Origin: Luteolibacter sp.
GTDB taxonomy: Bacteria > Verrucomicrobiota > Verrucomicrobiia > Verrucomicrobiales > Akkermansiaceae
Reading direction: 5' to 3'
DNA length: 32,628 bases
NCBI GenBank assembly: GCA_030828305.1
Contig: JAURCU010000018.1
Location: forward strand, 1-32,628
The position numbers were made by a program, and so were the translations under genes. Below the pieces are notes generated by a model. That model was not told the DNA's origin. It worked only from the letters and a program-made list of their open reading frames with translations, and searched no databases. Shown piece by piece: positions 25,277 through 32,628 of the stretch. How positions within the stretch are numbered: position 1 is the stretch's first letter; each line of letters begins with the position of its first letter.

Positions 25277-26818
25277 ATGCCCGAAGAGCAGGACCGCTAC
25301 CAACTGGACGAGATGATGGATCGCCTGCACGAGCGGACGACTTCCGAGCACTCCGGAGAGGGCGAACTCGTTACCCGGGAAGACGGCAGTCAGGTGATTC
25401 GGGTCAGGCGCCGCAAGCGTCGCAGCCATCAGCCTGAAAAGGAGCGTAGGCGCCGCATTCGCATCATGCAGTTGACTGCTGCCTTGCTTGTTCTGCTTGT
25501 CGCCCTACTCATGGTGGGCTTTGTCACCATTTTTGTGAATACCGAGTCCTATCGGAAGCAATTGAGCGCCAAGCTCGAAGCCACCAGTGGCGCACAGGCC
25601 AAGCTAATCCAGTTCCGGATGAACCCGAGTGCGGCCAATGCCCAAGGACTGGATCTGAAGTGGCCGCAGGGTAGTGCTCTCGACTCACTTCAGTTGCGCT
25701 TGCTTAGCGCGGACATATCTCCGGTGGCTGTCATCGCGGGAAAATTCCATGGCAATGAAATGAGCATTGGGACCGGGAAGCTGTCGCTGGGCCTGCCTGT
25801 GGAAGGCGAGAGTCGGCGCATCGTGCCCGTGTTGGATGGTGACGCACCCATCCGCTTCAAACAATATGGTGTCAAGAGGCTTCAAATTGAGATCGATCTG
25901 CAGGATGCGGGCATTTTCCGACTCAATGAGGTCGAGGCGACCCTGGTGCCCGAAAAAGAGGGGGAAAGTTCCCTGCTGCGCATGACGCGTGGCGACTTGC
26001 GTGCGCCCGACTGGCCCATGTTTCGATTGGACCGGGGCTACATCAAGTTGGGTGGGGGGCAGGCCAAAGTGGTGGGTTTAGGCCTTCTGCATCCGCAAGA
26101 TGATGCAGGCAAGCTGGAGTTCAGTGGAATCCTCAGCCCGCACGATAGGCTGAATCCAAGCCTGCTGGAGGTAAGCGCGGAATCCTTTCTCTTGAGTGGG
26201 CTGCTGGGAGACTCCCTGGGAGAACTTTTTTCTGGGCGTGTGGATTCCAGGGAAGGCTCGACTGCCTCACAGTTGGAAGTGGGTTTTGGCCCGGATCCCA
26301 AGGTGGATCTCGACCTCAACTTTCAGGTCAGCAAGGATGACTCACTCACCCTGCGTCATTTGCCTGTACTTTTGGCGCTTTGCGAGATTTTGGGCGATGA
26401 CTGGTATGCGGAGCCCGCGTTTCGTGGTGAAAGTAGTGGTATTCTCATTCGCGCTGGCAATCAGATCGAATTGCGCGAACTGAATCTGTTCAGTGGCGAG
26501 CGAATGGCCATCCGGGGCCGTCTTGGCCTGCATCTTGGCAAACTACAGGGTGAGTTACGCATCGGATTGCCAGCTGCAAAGATCACCATTTCGGAAAATC
26601 GCGCGCTCGATAAGATGTTTGGCAGTCCAATGGATGGCTACCGCTGGATGGATCTCTCGGTATCCGGCACCGCGGCACGTCCAACGGACAGCTTCGTGCA
26701 AGCTTATGACCAGGCGCTAACCAGCCTGCGTGCGCCTGCGGCAGGTTCTGCCCGAGATCGAGTGGATGGCGATCAAGCCAATGACAGGAGTTTCGAGGAG
26801 TTGACCAAGCCGCGCTGA
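25277..26818 (+). CDS. bitopic membrane protein with AsmA-like periplasmic region; function unknown
   Basis: 513 aa; basic cytoplasmic N-terminus RVRRRKRRSHQPEKERRRRIR, one TM (LTAALLVLLVALLMVGFVTIFV), then NTESYRKQLSAKLEATSGAQAKLIQFRMNPSAANAQGLDLKWP... resembling AsmA-type repeats. Confidence 0.6.
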   Translation: MPEEQDRYQLDEMMDRLHERTTSEHSGEGELVTREDGSQVIRVRRRKRRSHQPEKERRRRIRIMQLTAALLVLLVALLMVGFVTIFVNTESYRKQLSAKLEATSGAQAKLIQFRMNPSAANAQGLDLKWPQGSALDSLQLRLLSADISPVAVIAGKFHGNEMSIGTGKLSLGLPVEGESRRIVPVLDGDAPIRFKQYGVKRLQIEIDLQDAGIFRLNEVEATLVPEKEGESSLLRMTRGDLRAPDWPMFRLDRGYIKLGGGQAKVVGLGLLHPQDDAGKLEFSGILSPHDRLNPSLLEVSAESFLLSGLLGDSLGELFSGRVDSREGSTASQLEVGFGPDPKVDLDLNFQVSKDDSLTLRHLPVLLALCEILGDDWYAEPAFRGESSGILIRAGNQIELRELNLFSGERMAIRGRLGLHLGKLQGELRIGLPAAKITISENRALDKMFGSPMDGYRWMDLSVSGTAARPTDSFVQAYDQALTSLRAPAAGSARDRVDGDQANDRSFEELTKPR

Positions 26819-26906
26819 GATTTTTTTGGAGATTTAGCGCCAATCAAACAAGCGTTGGTTTTGGTGCTTTTTGGATTTGATTTGCGGACTTTTTGATCAG
26901 ATCTGC

Positions 26907-26935
26907 TTGGACTGACTCTGTTTCATGTGCATTAT
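26907..26935 (+). promoter_or_regulatory. weak putative promoter upstream of hpf
   Basis: TTGGAC-N17-CATTAT (3/6 and 4/6 matches). Confidence 0.25.
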
Positions 26936-26994
26936 GTCTGATGGGTGGATTCACTCCATGATGCCACCTTTGAAACACAAAACCGCTCAACAAC

Positions 26995-27588
26995 ATGCAA
27001 ACTGCAAACGTCAACCTGCCGATCACCGTCACTGTGAGACATGAGTCCGTGACCGATGCACTTCGAGAACATGCCCGTGGCAAGATCGAAGGGCTTCATC
27101 TCGACTACCCGAGAATCATCGAGGCGAAGGCCATTCTAGACGTGCAGAAGAACCGCCATATTGCAGAAATCATTCTGTTTTGTGCCAACCACATCACCAT
27201 TGAAGCGCACACCGAGGGCAAGGACATGTATGCGGCCCTCGATGCCACGGCAGACAAGATTGCCCGGCGCATGCGCAAGCACAAGACGCGCCTCCTCAAG
27301 AAGAAGCGCCCGCACCGAAACGAGTCGATTCGTCACCTCGATGAGCGCTATTTCAATGAGGATGCCCTTGATCACCCCGAAGAATCGGAGGCCGATCCCG
27401 AGCCTTACATCTTACACAAGGATAATTACGCCGTGCGCACCATGTATAAGGAGGATGCCATCATGGAGCTGGAGCTAACCGACCGTCCCTTCGTGCTTTA
27501 CAAAAGTGCCCGGCGCGATTGCCTGACCATCATTTACCGCCGCAAGGACGGTGAATACGCTTCCGTCGACGTGCCCAACGATGCCTGA
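26995..27588 (+). CDS. hpf: ribosome hibernation-promoting factor, long form
   Basis: 197 aa; ITVTVRHESVTDALREHARGKIEGL...AHTEGKDMYAALDATADKIARRMRKHKTRLLKKK and C-terminal DRPFVLYKSARRDCLTIIYRRKDGEY. Confidence 0.92.
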   Translation: MQTANVNLPITVTVRHESVTDALREHARGKIEGLHLDYPRIIEAKAILDVQKNRHIAEIILFCANHITIEAHTEGKDMYAALDATADKIARRMRKHKTRLLKKKRPHRNESIRHLDERYFNEDALDHPEESEADPEPYILHKDNYAVRTMYKEDAIMELELTDRPFVLYKSARRDCLTIIYRRKDGEYASVDVPNDA

Positions 27589-27606
27589 TGCCCATGATTT
27601 CGGGGG

Positions 27607-27639
27607 CCGGCTGGACTCTCAGTCCAGCCGGTATTTTTT
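27607..27639 (+). terminator. intrinsic terminator of hpf
   Basis: CCGGCTGGACT-CTC-AGTCCAGCCGG perfect 11-bp stem, then TATTTTTT. Confidence 0.92.
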
Positions 27640-27701
27640 GCCCGATTTTCGCGGACTCCCCTCTTTACAAGGCGTAAATCGCCACCCATCCTCCCGCTTC
27701 C

Positions 27702-28229
27702 ATGACTCTTGCAGCAATTCCCTGGCTTTCCATCAGCATCAATCTCCTGCTGGTGGTTTTTGTGATCGTCTGCCTTCTGATGACCCTGCTGATTCTCATG
27801 CAGCGTCCCAAGCAGGAAGGTCTCGGTGCGGCCTTTGGTGGCGGTGTGACCGATCAGGTCTTCGGTGCACGCACCACCAATGTGCTACAAAAAGGAACCG
27901 TCTATTGTGGCACGTTGTTTTTCGTGTTGGCTCTCTTATTGGCCATTCTGATCGGCCACCAGAACAAGGATTCACCCCTGCTCAAGGAAGAAAAACCAGC
28001 CGCCCTAGAGCCTTCGGCTGTTGTGCCTGAGGAGACCGCTCCCGCTTCCGAGGGTGAGGGACCTGCCTCCCTGCTTGAAGAGTTGCCCGAGGAGGGCGAG
28101 ACCCCAGCTGAGACTCCCGAGGCCCCCGCCGGAACTCCCGAAACCTCTGGCGAAACTACTGAGGCTCCTGCTACTCAAGATGAAGAGAGCGGTGGGCCAA
28201 CCGAGGATTCTTCAGACCAAGAAGAGTAA
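27702..28229 (+). CDS. secG: preprotein translocase subunit SecG with long acidic Pro/Glu/Thr tail
   Basis: Two TMs around LILMQRPKQEGLGAAFGGGVTDQVFGARTTNVLQKGT (SecG signature), then a ~90-residue P/E/T-rich tail. Confidence 0.9.
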   Translation: MTLAAIPWLSISINLLLVVFVIVCLLMTLLILMQRPKQEGLGAAFGGGVTDQVFGARTTNVLQKGTVYCGTLFFVLALLLAILIGHQNKDSPLLKEEKPAALEPSAVVPEETAPASEGEGPASLLEELPEEGETPAETPEAPAGTPETSGETTEAPATQDEESGGPTEDSSDQEE

Positions 28230-28448
28230 TCCAAGCGCTTCCATTGGCTGAACCCGAACGACCATAATGAGCAGGAGCAGCCGATCTGGGCGAGATCGGA
28301 TGGTTTTGCTCCTGCGCCAGAGGGCTGGGGCTGGCTGGATCCCAAAAGCAAACAACACCGACTGGAGGACGCCGCTTCGCTGCTCAAGGCGATTCGCGAG
28401 GATGATTCCGGACGCGTCATTCTTGTATGGACCCCGCAGTATCAGCAC

Positions 28449-29471
28449 ATGGTTTTGCCCGAGCAGTGGCCGCAAGCTCGTCAAGCGGTCTGTGAGGCAC
28501 GCCACCAACGTCTGGCAACCAGGCGCCTGCAAAGTCTGCACCGACTGGGCTGGGGCAGTGTGCTGCTGATTTTGCTTGGCAGCCACCAATACTGGCACGC
28601 AGTGCAAATGGCTGATGCCACGCTTGCCCTGTTGCCGCGATTGCTCGATGCCCTCCAGATTTTGATCCGCTCATTGCCGCTTGGAATCGCGCTATTGCTG
28701 TGGTTTTCCCTGTTGCTCATGCCCTGGTATGACGCGCACAAAGAGTGGCGCGAGTGGCATCGCCATGATCAGGACTCGGATGGACTCATTCCAATGCTGC
28801 GCTTCGAAACCTGGCTGACTCTGCAGCGAGTGGTGTTGACTCCAGTGCTGGGCGGTTTGATGATGGTGGTTTGGCTGCTACAATGCTGGTTGGCTTCTGA
28901 TGGCTTGCAGGCAGCGGGCCTGATCAAAACAGCATACCATGCAGGCGAGTATTGGCGACTCGCAACTGCGCCTTGGTTGCATGGTAACTGGCTGCACATT
29001 ATCTTCAACACGCTCGCTCTTCTCTATCTTGGCAAGCGCGTGGAGTTGTTTGCGCGTTGGCCTCATTTGCTCTTGGTGTTGAGCATCTCCATTTTGGTGG
29101 GCGGTGTGGCTTCTGCCCATTTCCTGCAGGCTGACAGTGTTGGCATGTCAGGTGGCTTGCTCGGTTTGCTGGGTTTTCTACTCATTTTTGAAACACTCCA
29201 TCACCGACTGGTTCCACGCAGTGCGCGGCGCCGCCTCTTGGCTGCGGTGTTGCTGACCGCGGTGATGGGACTCATTGGATACCGTTTCATCGACAATGCA
29301 GCTCATCTCGGTGGTCTGCTGGCTGGCATGGCCTACGGCGTGATTGTGTTTCCACCCTCAGCCTCAGTGGACCGGCCCAAAATACTCAGGGTTGACCGCT
29401 TTGCCGGCGGCTTGGCTGGTCTGTTCCTGATCGCATCGCTGCTTTTGGTGTTCATGCGCTTGGTCTCCTAG
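28449..29471 (+). CDS. rhomboid family intramembrane serine protease (coding probably extends 5' to 28230-28248)
   Basis: HGNWLHIIFNTLALLYLG, GMSGGLLGLLG (GxSG), DNAAHLGGLLAG (catalytic His). The frame is open upstream to the secG stop codon with protein-like sequence. Confidence 0.85.
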   Translation: MVLPEQWPQARQAVCEARHQRLATRRLQSLHRLGWGSVLLILLGSHQYWHAVQMADATLALLPRLLDALQILIRSLPLGIALLLWFSLLLMPWYDAHKEWREWHRHDQDSDGLIPMLRFETWLTLQRVVLTPVLGGLMMVVWLLQCWLASDGLQAAGLIKTAYHAGEYWRLATAPWLHGNWLHIIFNTLALLYLGKRVELFARWPHLLLVLSISILVGGVASAHFLQADSVGMSGGLLGLLGFLLIFETLHHRLVPRSARRRLLAAVLLTAVMGLIGYRFIDNAAHLGGLLAGMAYGVIVFPPSASVDRPKILRVDRFAGGLAGLFLIASLLLVFMRLVS

Positions 29472-29490
29472 ATCCTGTTGACAAGTTTCA

Positions 29491-29518
29491 GTGGCGCATG
29501 AGCGCCACGAATTTTTTT
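29491..29518 (+). terminator. intrinsic terminator of rhomboid gene
   Basis: GTGGCGC-ATGA-GCGCCAC followed by GAATTTTTTT. Confidence 0.9.
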
Positions 29519-29529
29519 ATGCCTGTATT

Positions 29530-31377
29530 TCACCTTGCCTGCTCCTCGCGCAGTTCCTTGGCCTTTCGTGCCAGATCCAGTTGCCAGGCGCGGAGATTGT
29601 AGCGAGCCCTGCCGCGAGTCTTGAGTTGCCCCACTGCTTCGTCGAGTTCCTCAATGAGCTTTTCGCAGCGCCTGAGGTCGATGGGCATGGAGCCAAAAAG
29701 TGGCCCGGTGAGTACCGAATAGTCGGCAAGGTAGTCGGAGGCCAGGCCTTGGTATGGCTCGACCCACTGGTCATTGGCGGAGAGTTTGGCAGTGGCGGCA
29801 CGCTTGAAGCATTCCGCTGCTTCCTCAAGTAGCCCCTGTTGCCAGTTCTTGAGCCCTGCCAACATGCTCGCGAGCACCGTCTGGCTGCCGGATTGGGATG
29901 CGGAACTGCCGGTCAGAGGGGGTAAGGATTCCAGCTGTATGAGAAGGGCTGTGATCTCGACGCCGATGGCTGCCGCATGATCTTCACTCAGTGCGCTGAG
30001 ATGCTCGCTGGTTATCTTCGCTTGCTTGCGGGCAAGGCTGCTTTTGCCGTCGAGGTAGGCGCTCAGAACGGATTCAACGCCAGCCCACGAGCGGGTGGGT
30101 TCCTGCAGATGCTTGTTGTCATGCAGCCTGGAAAAAAGTTCGCAAGCCAGTTTGTATTCGCCTGAGTACAGGGCGTTGCGGGCTCGGCGGAACTCATTTG
30201 CGATGGATTCCTGAGTAGTGCCCAGATTGAGATCGTTGTTGGCGTTGTTGTTGTCATTTCGATTTCCCTGATTTTCGCCTTGGGTAAGTTCGGGGTATTC
30301 CTCTTCAAGCGTGGGAATGACAAAGCTAATGACAAGAATAGCTGCCATGGCCATGTAGATCATGATCCAGACGAGTTTGCCAACGTGGCTTGAACTTGGG
30401 ATGGTGTGGGCCTGGGTTGCGCGCAGATGCTCTTCATTTTTGCTGCGGCGAAGACTTTTTTGGGCCTTGCGCAGGGCATGGATCATGTCGTCGTAAGACG
30501 TGTAGCGCTCGGACGGAAAATAAGCCATTGACTGGGTGACAATCTCACAGGTCTCGTCAGAGACATCGGGCGCCACCTGTTTGAGGGGAATGATTTCTGT
30601 CTTGGCCTTGAGTAGGCGATCGGTGGCCATTGAATCCTCATTGCAGGGTGGGGTTCCGGCCAGCGCATGATAAAGGGTGGAGCCCAGGGCATAGATGTCG
30701 GAGCGGAAATCCTCCTCCTGTCCCTCGACGGTTTCAGGTGGCACATAGAAGGGAGTCGCCCAGAGTTCCTCGGCCTTGGCGGTGCCGCCCTGAGTCACCA
30801 GTGAGAGACCGAAGTCCACCAGTTTGGCGTGGCCCTCTTTTGCCAGAAGGATGTTGCCGGGTTTGACATCGCGGTGGATCAGTCCGGCGGCCTTGGCGGC
30901 CTTGAGCCCCTGGGCGACCTGGATGGCAATGGGTAGCAGTTCTTCCTCCGGGATGCGTTTGCGCTCGCGGATGTGATGTTCGAAGTGTCCTCCGGGAACC
31001 AGCTCCATCGCGATGTAGTAGCGACCGAAGGCGTGGCCCGTGCGCAGCACACTCACGACGTTGGGGTGGCTGAAGGAGGCTGTGATGCGCGCCTCTTCTT
31101 CGAAGGCCTTGATTCGCTTTTCGTCCTGCGAGTAGTTCTCACTGAGAATTTTGACGGCGACCTCGCGATTGAGGGTGTGGTCGCGGGCACAGAACACCAT
31201 ACTCATGCCGCCGACAGCATAGCGATGGGTCAAGGTGTAGGGGCCAAACTGGGTTTTGACCCGCTCTTGATGACCGCAACTTGGGCAGACTACATTGCTA
31301 AAGGGAGCCACTGCGGAGATGTCCATGGGCGAATTGCAGGCCTCGCAATTGGCAATGGTCTCCGGATTTCCCTGCAT
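29530..31377 (-). CDS. Ser/Thr protein kinase with N-terminal zinc-ribbon-like motif and C-terminal extracytoplasmic region
   Basis: 615 aa; CEACNSPM...CPSCGHQE, EVAVKIL, HRDVKPGNILL, DFGLS, APE-like PPETVEG, TM LVWIMIYMAMAAILVISFVIPTL. Confidence 0.93.
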   Translation of the reverse strand: MQGNPETIANCEACNSPMDISAVAPFSNVVCPSCGHQERVKTQFGPYTLTHRYAVGGMSMVFCARDHTLNREVAVKILSENYSQDEKRIKAFEEEARITASFSHPNVVSVLRTGHAFGRYYIAMELVPGGHFEHHIRERKRIPEEELLPIAIQVAQGLKAAKAAGLIHRDVKPGNILLAKEGHAKLVDFGLSLVTQGGTAKAEELWATPFYVPPETVEGQEEDFRSDIYALGSTLYHALAGTPPCNEDSMATDRLLKAKTEIIPLKQVAPDVSDETCEIVTQSMAYFPSERYTSYDDMIHALRKAQKSLRRSKNEEHLRATQAHTIPSSSHVGKLVWIMIYMAMAAILVISFVIPTLEEEYPELTQGENQGNRNDNNNANNDLNLGTTQESIANEFRRARNALYSGEYKLACELFSRLHDNKHLQEPTRSWAGVESVLSAYLDGKSSLARKQAKITSEHLSALSEDHAAAIGVEITALLIQLESLPPLTGSSASQSGSQTVLASMLAGLKNWQQGLLEEAAECFKRAATAKLSANDQWVEPYQGLASDYLADYSVLTGPLFGSMPIDLRRCEKLIEELDEAVGQLKTRGRARYNLRAWQLDLARKAKELREEQAR

Positions 31378-31460
31378 CAGCTCACAAATTAAGGGAATCC
31401 AGCACCTTTGTGCAAACTTGAAACTTGCAGGCTTTTTGCGTCATCGGGATGATCTTTCCA

Positions 31461-32372
31461 ATGGAAATTCAGGTGGTCACGAGTGGCGGGCGATTGGATG
31501 CCTACTTGGCAGAGCATCTCGAGGATCTCTCGCGCTCACGCATCCAGACCCTGATCCGCGGGAATCACATCACACTCAATGACAAGCCCGCGAAACCTCG
31601 GGATTGCCTACAAATGGGAGATCTCATTCAGGTGGTCATTCCGGAGGCGGTACCACTGGAACATGTGGCACAGGAAATCCCCATGGACATCCTCTACGAG
31701 GACGACGAGTTGATCGTCATTCACAAGCCGCCTGGCATGGTGGTGCATCCGGCGGCGGGCAATCCGGATGGCACAGTCGTCAATGCGCTCTTGCATCACT
31801 GCCGTGGCAAGCTCTCGGGCATCGGGGGGGTGGAAAGGCCCGGCATCGTGCACCGCTTGGACAAGGACACCTCAGGCTGTCTGGTGGTTGCCAAGTCTGA
31901 TGCTGCTCATCGGGGACTTGTCGAGCAGTTCTCTGAGCGCGAAACCATGCAGAAGATTTATCTCGCTGTTACTCGTGGTGAGCCCAAGCCCTCCAAGGAT
32001 ACCATTTTCACCAACATCGGGCGCCATCCTGTCAACCGCCAGAAGATGGCTGTGCTCAATCCGCCAGGTGGCAAAGCCGCCATTACAGATTACGAGGTGA
32101 AAGCTCGCGATGCTTCAACCGGCACGGCCTTGCTACTCTGCCACTTGCACACCGGGCGCACCCACCAGATACGGGTACATCTCCACCATAAGGGGGTTCC
32201 CATCGTCGGTGATCCAATCTACGGCAAGTCGTGTAAGGAACCCGGTCTGCCCAACCGCCTGATGCTGCATGCATGGAGACTGTCCTTCGTGCATCCCATC
32301 AGCAGAGAGAAAGTCGCCTTCGAGGCGCCCATCCCTTCGGAATTCATTCCGTGGACCGACTCAGTCCTCTGA
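31461..32372 (+). CDS. rluD: RluA/RluD family 23S rRNA pseudouridine synthase
   Basis: S4-like SRSRIQTLIRGNHITLND, then IHKPPGMVVHPAAGN, GIVHRLDKDTSGCLVVAKSD, HTGRTHQIRVHLHHKGVPIVGDPIYG. Start could also be 31449 or 31425. Confidence 0.93.
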   Translation: MEIQVVTSGGRLDAYLAEHLEDLSRSRIQTLIRGNHITLNDKPAKPRDCLQMGDLIQVVIPEAVPLEHVAQEIPMDILYEDDELIVIHKPPGMVVHPAAGNPDGTVVNALLHHCRGKLSGIGGVERPGIVHRLDKDTSGCLVVAKSDAAHRGLVEQFSERETMQKIYLAVTRGEPKPSKDTIFTNIGRHPVNRQKMAVLNPPGGKAAITDYEVKARDASTGTALLLCHLHTGRTHQIRVHLHHKGVPIVGDPIYGKSCKEPGLPNRLMLHAWRLSFVHPISREKVAFEAPIPSEFIPWTDSVL

Positions 32373-32628
32373 GAGCGGCTCAAGCCGGATGTTACGAAAG
32401 TGGATTTCGCTACCTTCGGATTGAAGGCCGATGGGACCGGCGATCACGTCCAGGCCGCCGCCTTCGTTGGCAAGCTCCCCATTGATGTAGGCCCTGATGG
32501 TGCTACCGTTGACCTCAATGCGGTAGTGGTTCCATTGACCCGGATCCTTCTCAAGGTGCCTGATCTTTTTGAGCGCATGGAAGTTACCAATCTTTTTGCT
32601 CTCGATGAGTTGGTAGCGCTTTTCATCT
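32361..32628 (-). CDS. DUF1080-type protein, C-terminal part; runs off right edge
   Basis: Not in ORF track. Manual minus translation: DEKRYQLIESKKIGNFHALKKIRHLEKDPGQWNHYRIEVNGSTIRAYINGELANEGGGLDVIAGPIGLQSEGSEIHFRNIRLEPLSED*, matching the C-terminal pattern of the DUF1080 gene at 17081..17713. Confidence 0.85.
   Translation of the reverse strand, partial: DEKRYQLIESKKIGNFHALKKIRHLEKDPGQWNHYRIEVNGSTIRAYINGELANEGGGLDVIAGPIGLQSEGSEIHFRNIRLEPLSED

Noticed and set aside
26836-26872. AGCGCCAA...TTGGTGCT-TTTTT as an intrinsic terminator of the AsmA-like gene
   Set aside because: The stem is weak, includes a G-T pair and has a ~17-nt loop; not convincing enough to list.
1-32628. tRNA, rRNA or IS elements
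   Set aside because: No cloverleaf with a conserved T-loop (GGTTCGAATCC), no rRNA core sequences and no transposase motifs were seen on either strand by eye; a tRNAscan/Infernal run would be decisive.

Overview
The window looks like a bacterial chromosomal segment with densely packed housekeeping genes. The style (PVC/Verrucomicrobia-like secretin, DUF1080, SSS and Ser/Thr kinase genes) is an inference only. About 27 genes can be supported: an alpha-2-macroglobulin-like gene running off the left edge, fragments of hppA and bamA, a FAD dehydrogenase, thioesterase, DoxX, a KH-R3H (Jag-like) protein, GAF, FHA, a D,D-carboxypeptidase, Lrp, GGCT, XerC/D, an alpha-glucan phosphorylase homolog, YmdB, an amidase, Obg, a GlcD-like oxidase, DUF1080, AKR, MBL, an SSS symporter, GalM, a secretin, an AsmA-like bitopic protein, HPF, SecG, rhomboid, a Ser/Thr kinase, RluD, and a second DUF1080 gene running off the right edge. 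No rRNA, tRNA, CRISPR array, phage or IS element is visible. The main points for follow-up are: (1) a recurrent non-coding module in which a GC-rich hairpin overlaps a TAG stop codon and is followed by degenerate 7-nt tandem repeats (15.55, 17.73 and 19.61 kb, with related forms at 9.33-9.43 and 12.10 kb); (2) a GT35 phosphorylase homolog in which the PLP-lysine position reads Thr (EASGTSGMTAAMN); (3) a head-to-head junction near 2320-2346 joining 5'-truncated hppA and bamA through an apparent ~24-bp shared sequence, most likely an assembly chimera or an inversion; (4) a rhomboid reading frame that stays open back to the secG stop codon with no ATG/GTG/TTG; (5) an orphan secretin plus AsmA-like gene pair. 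Several real coding regions are absent from the supplied ORF track.
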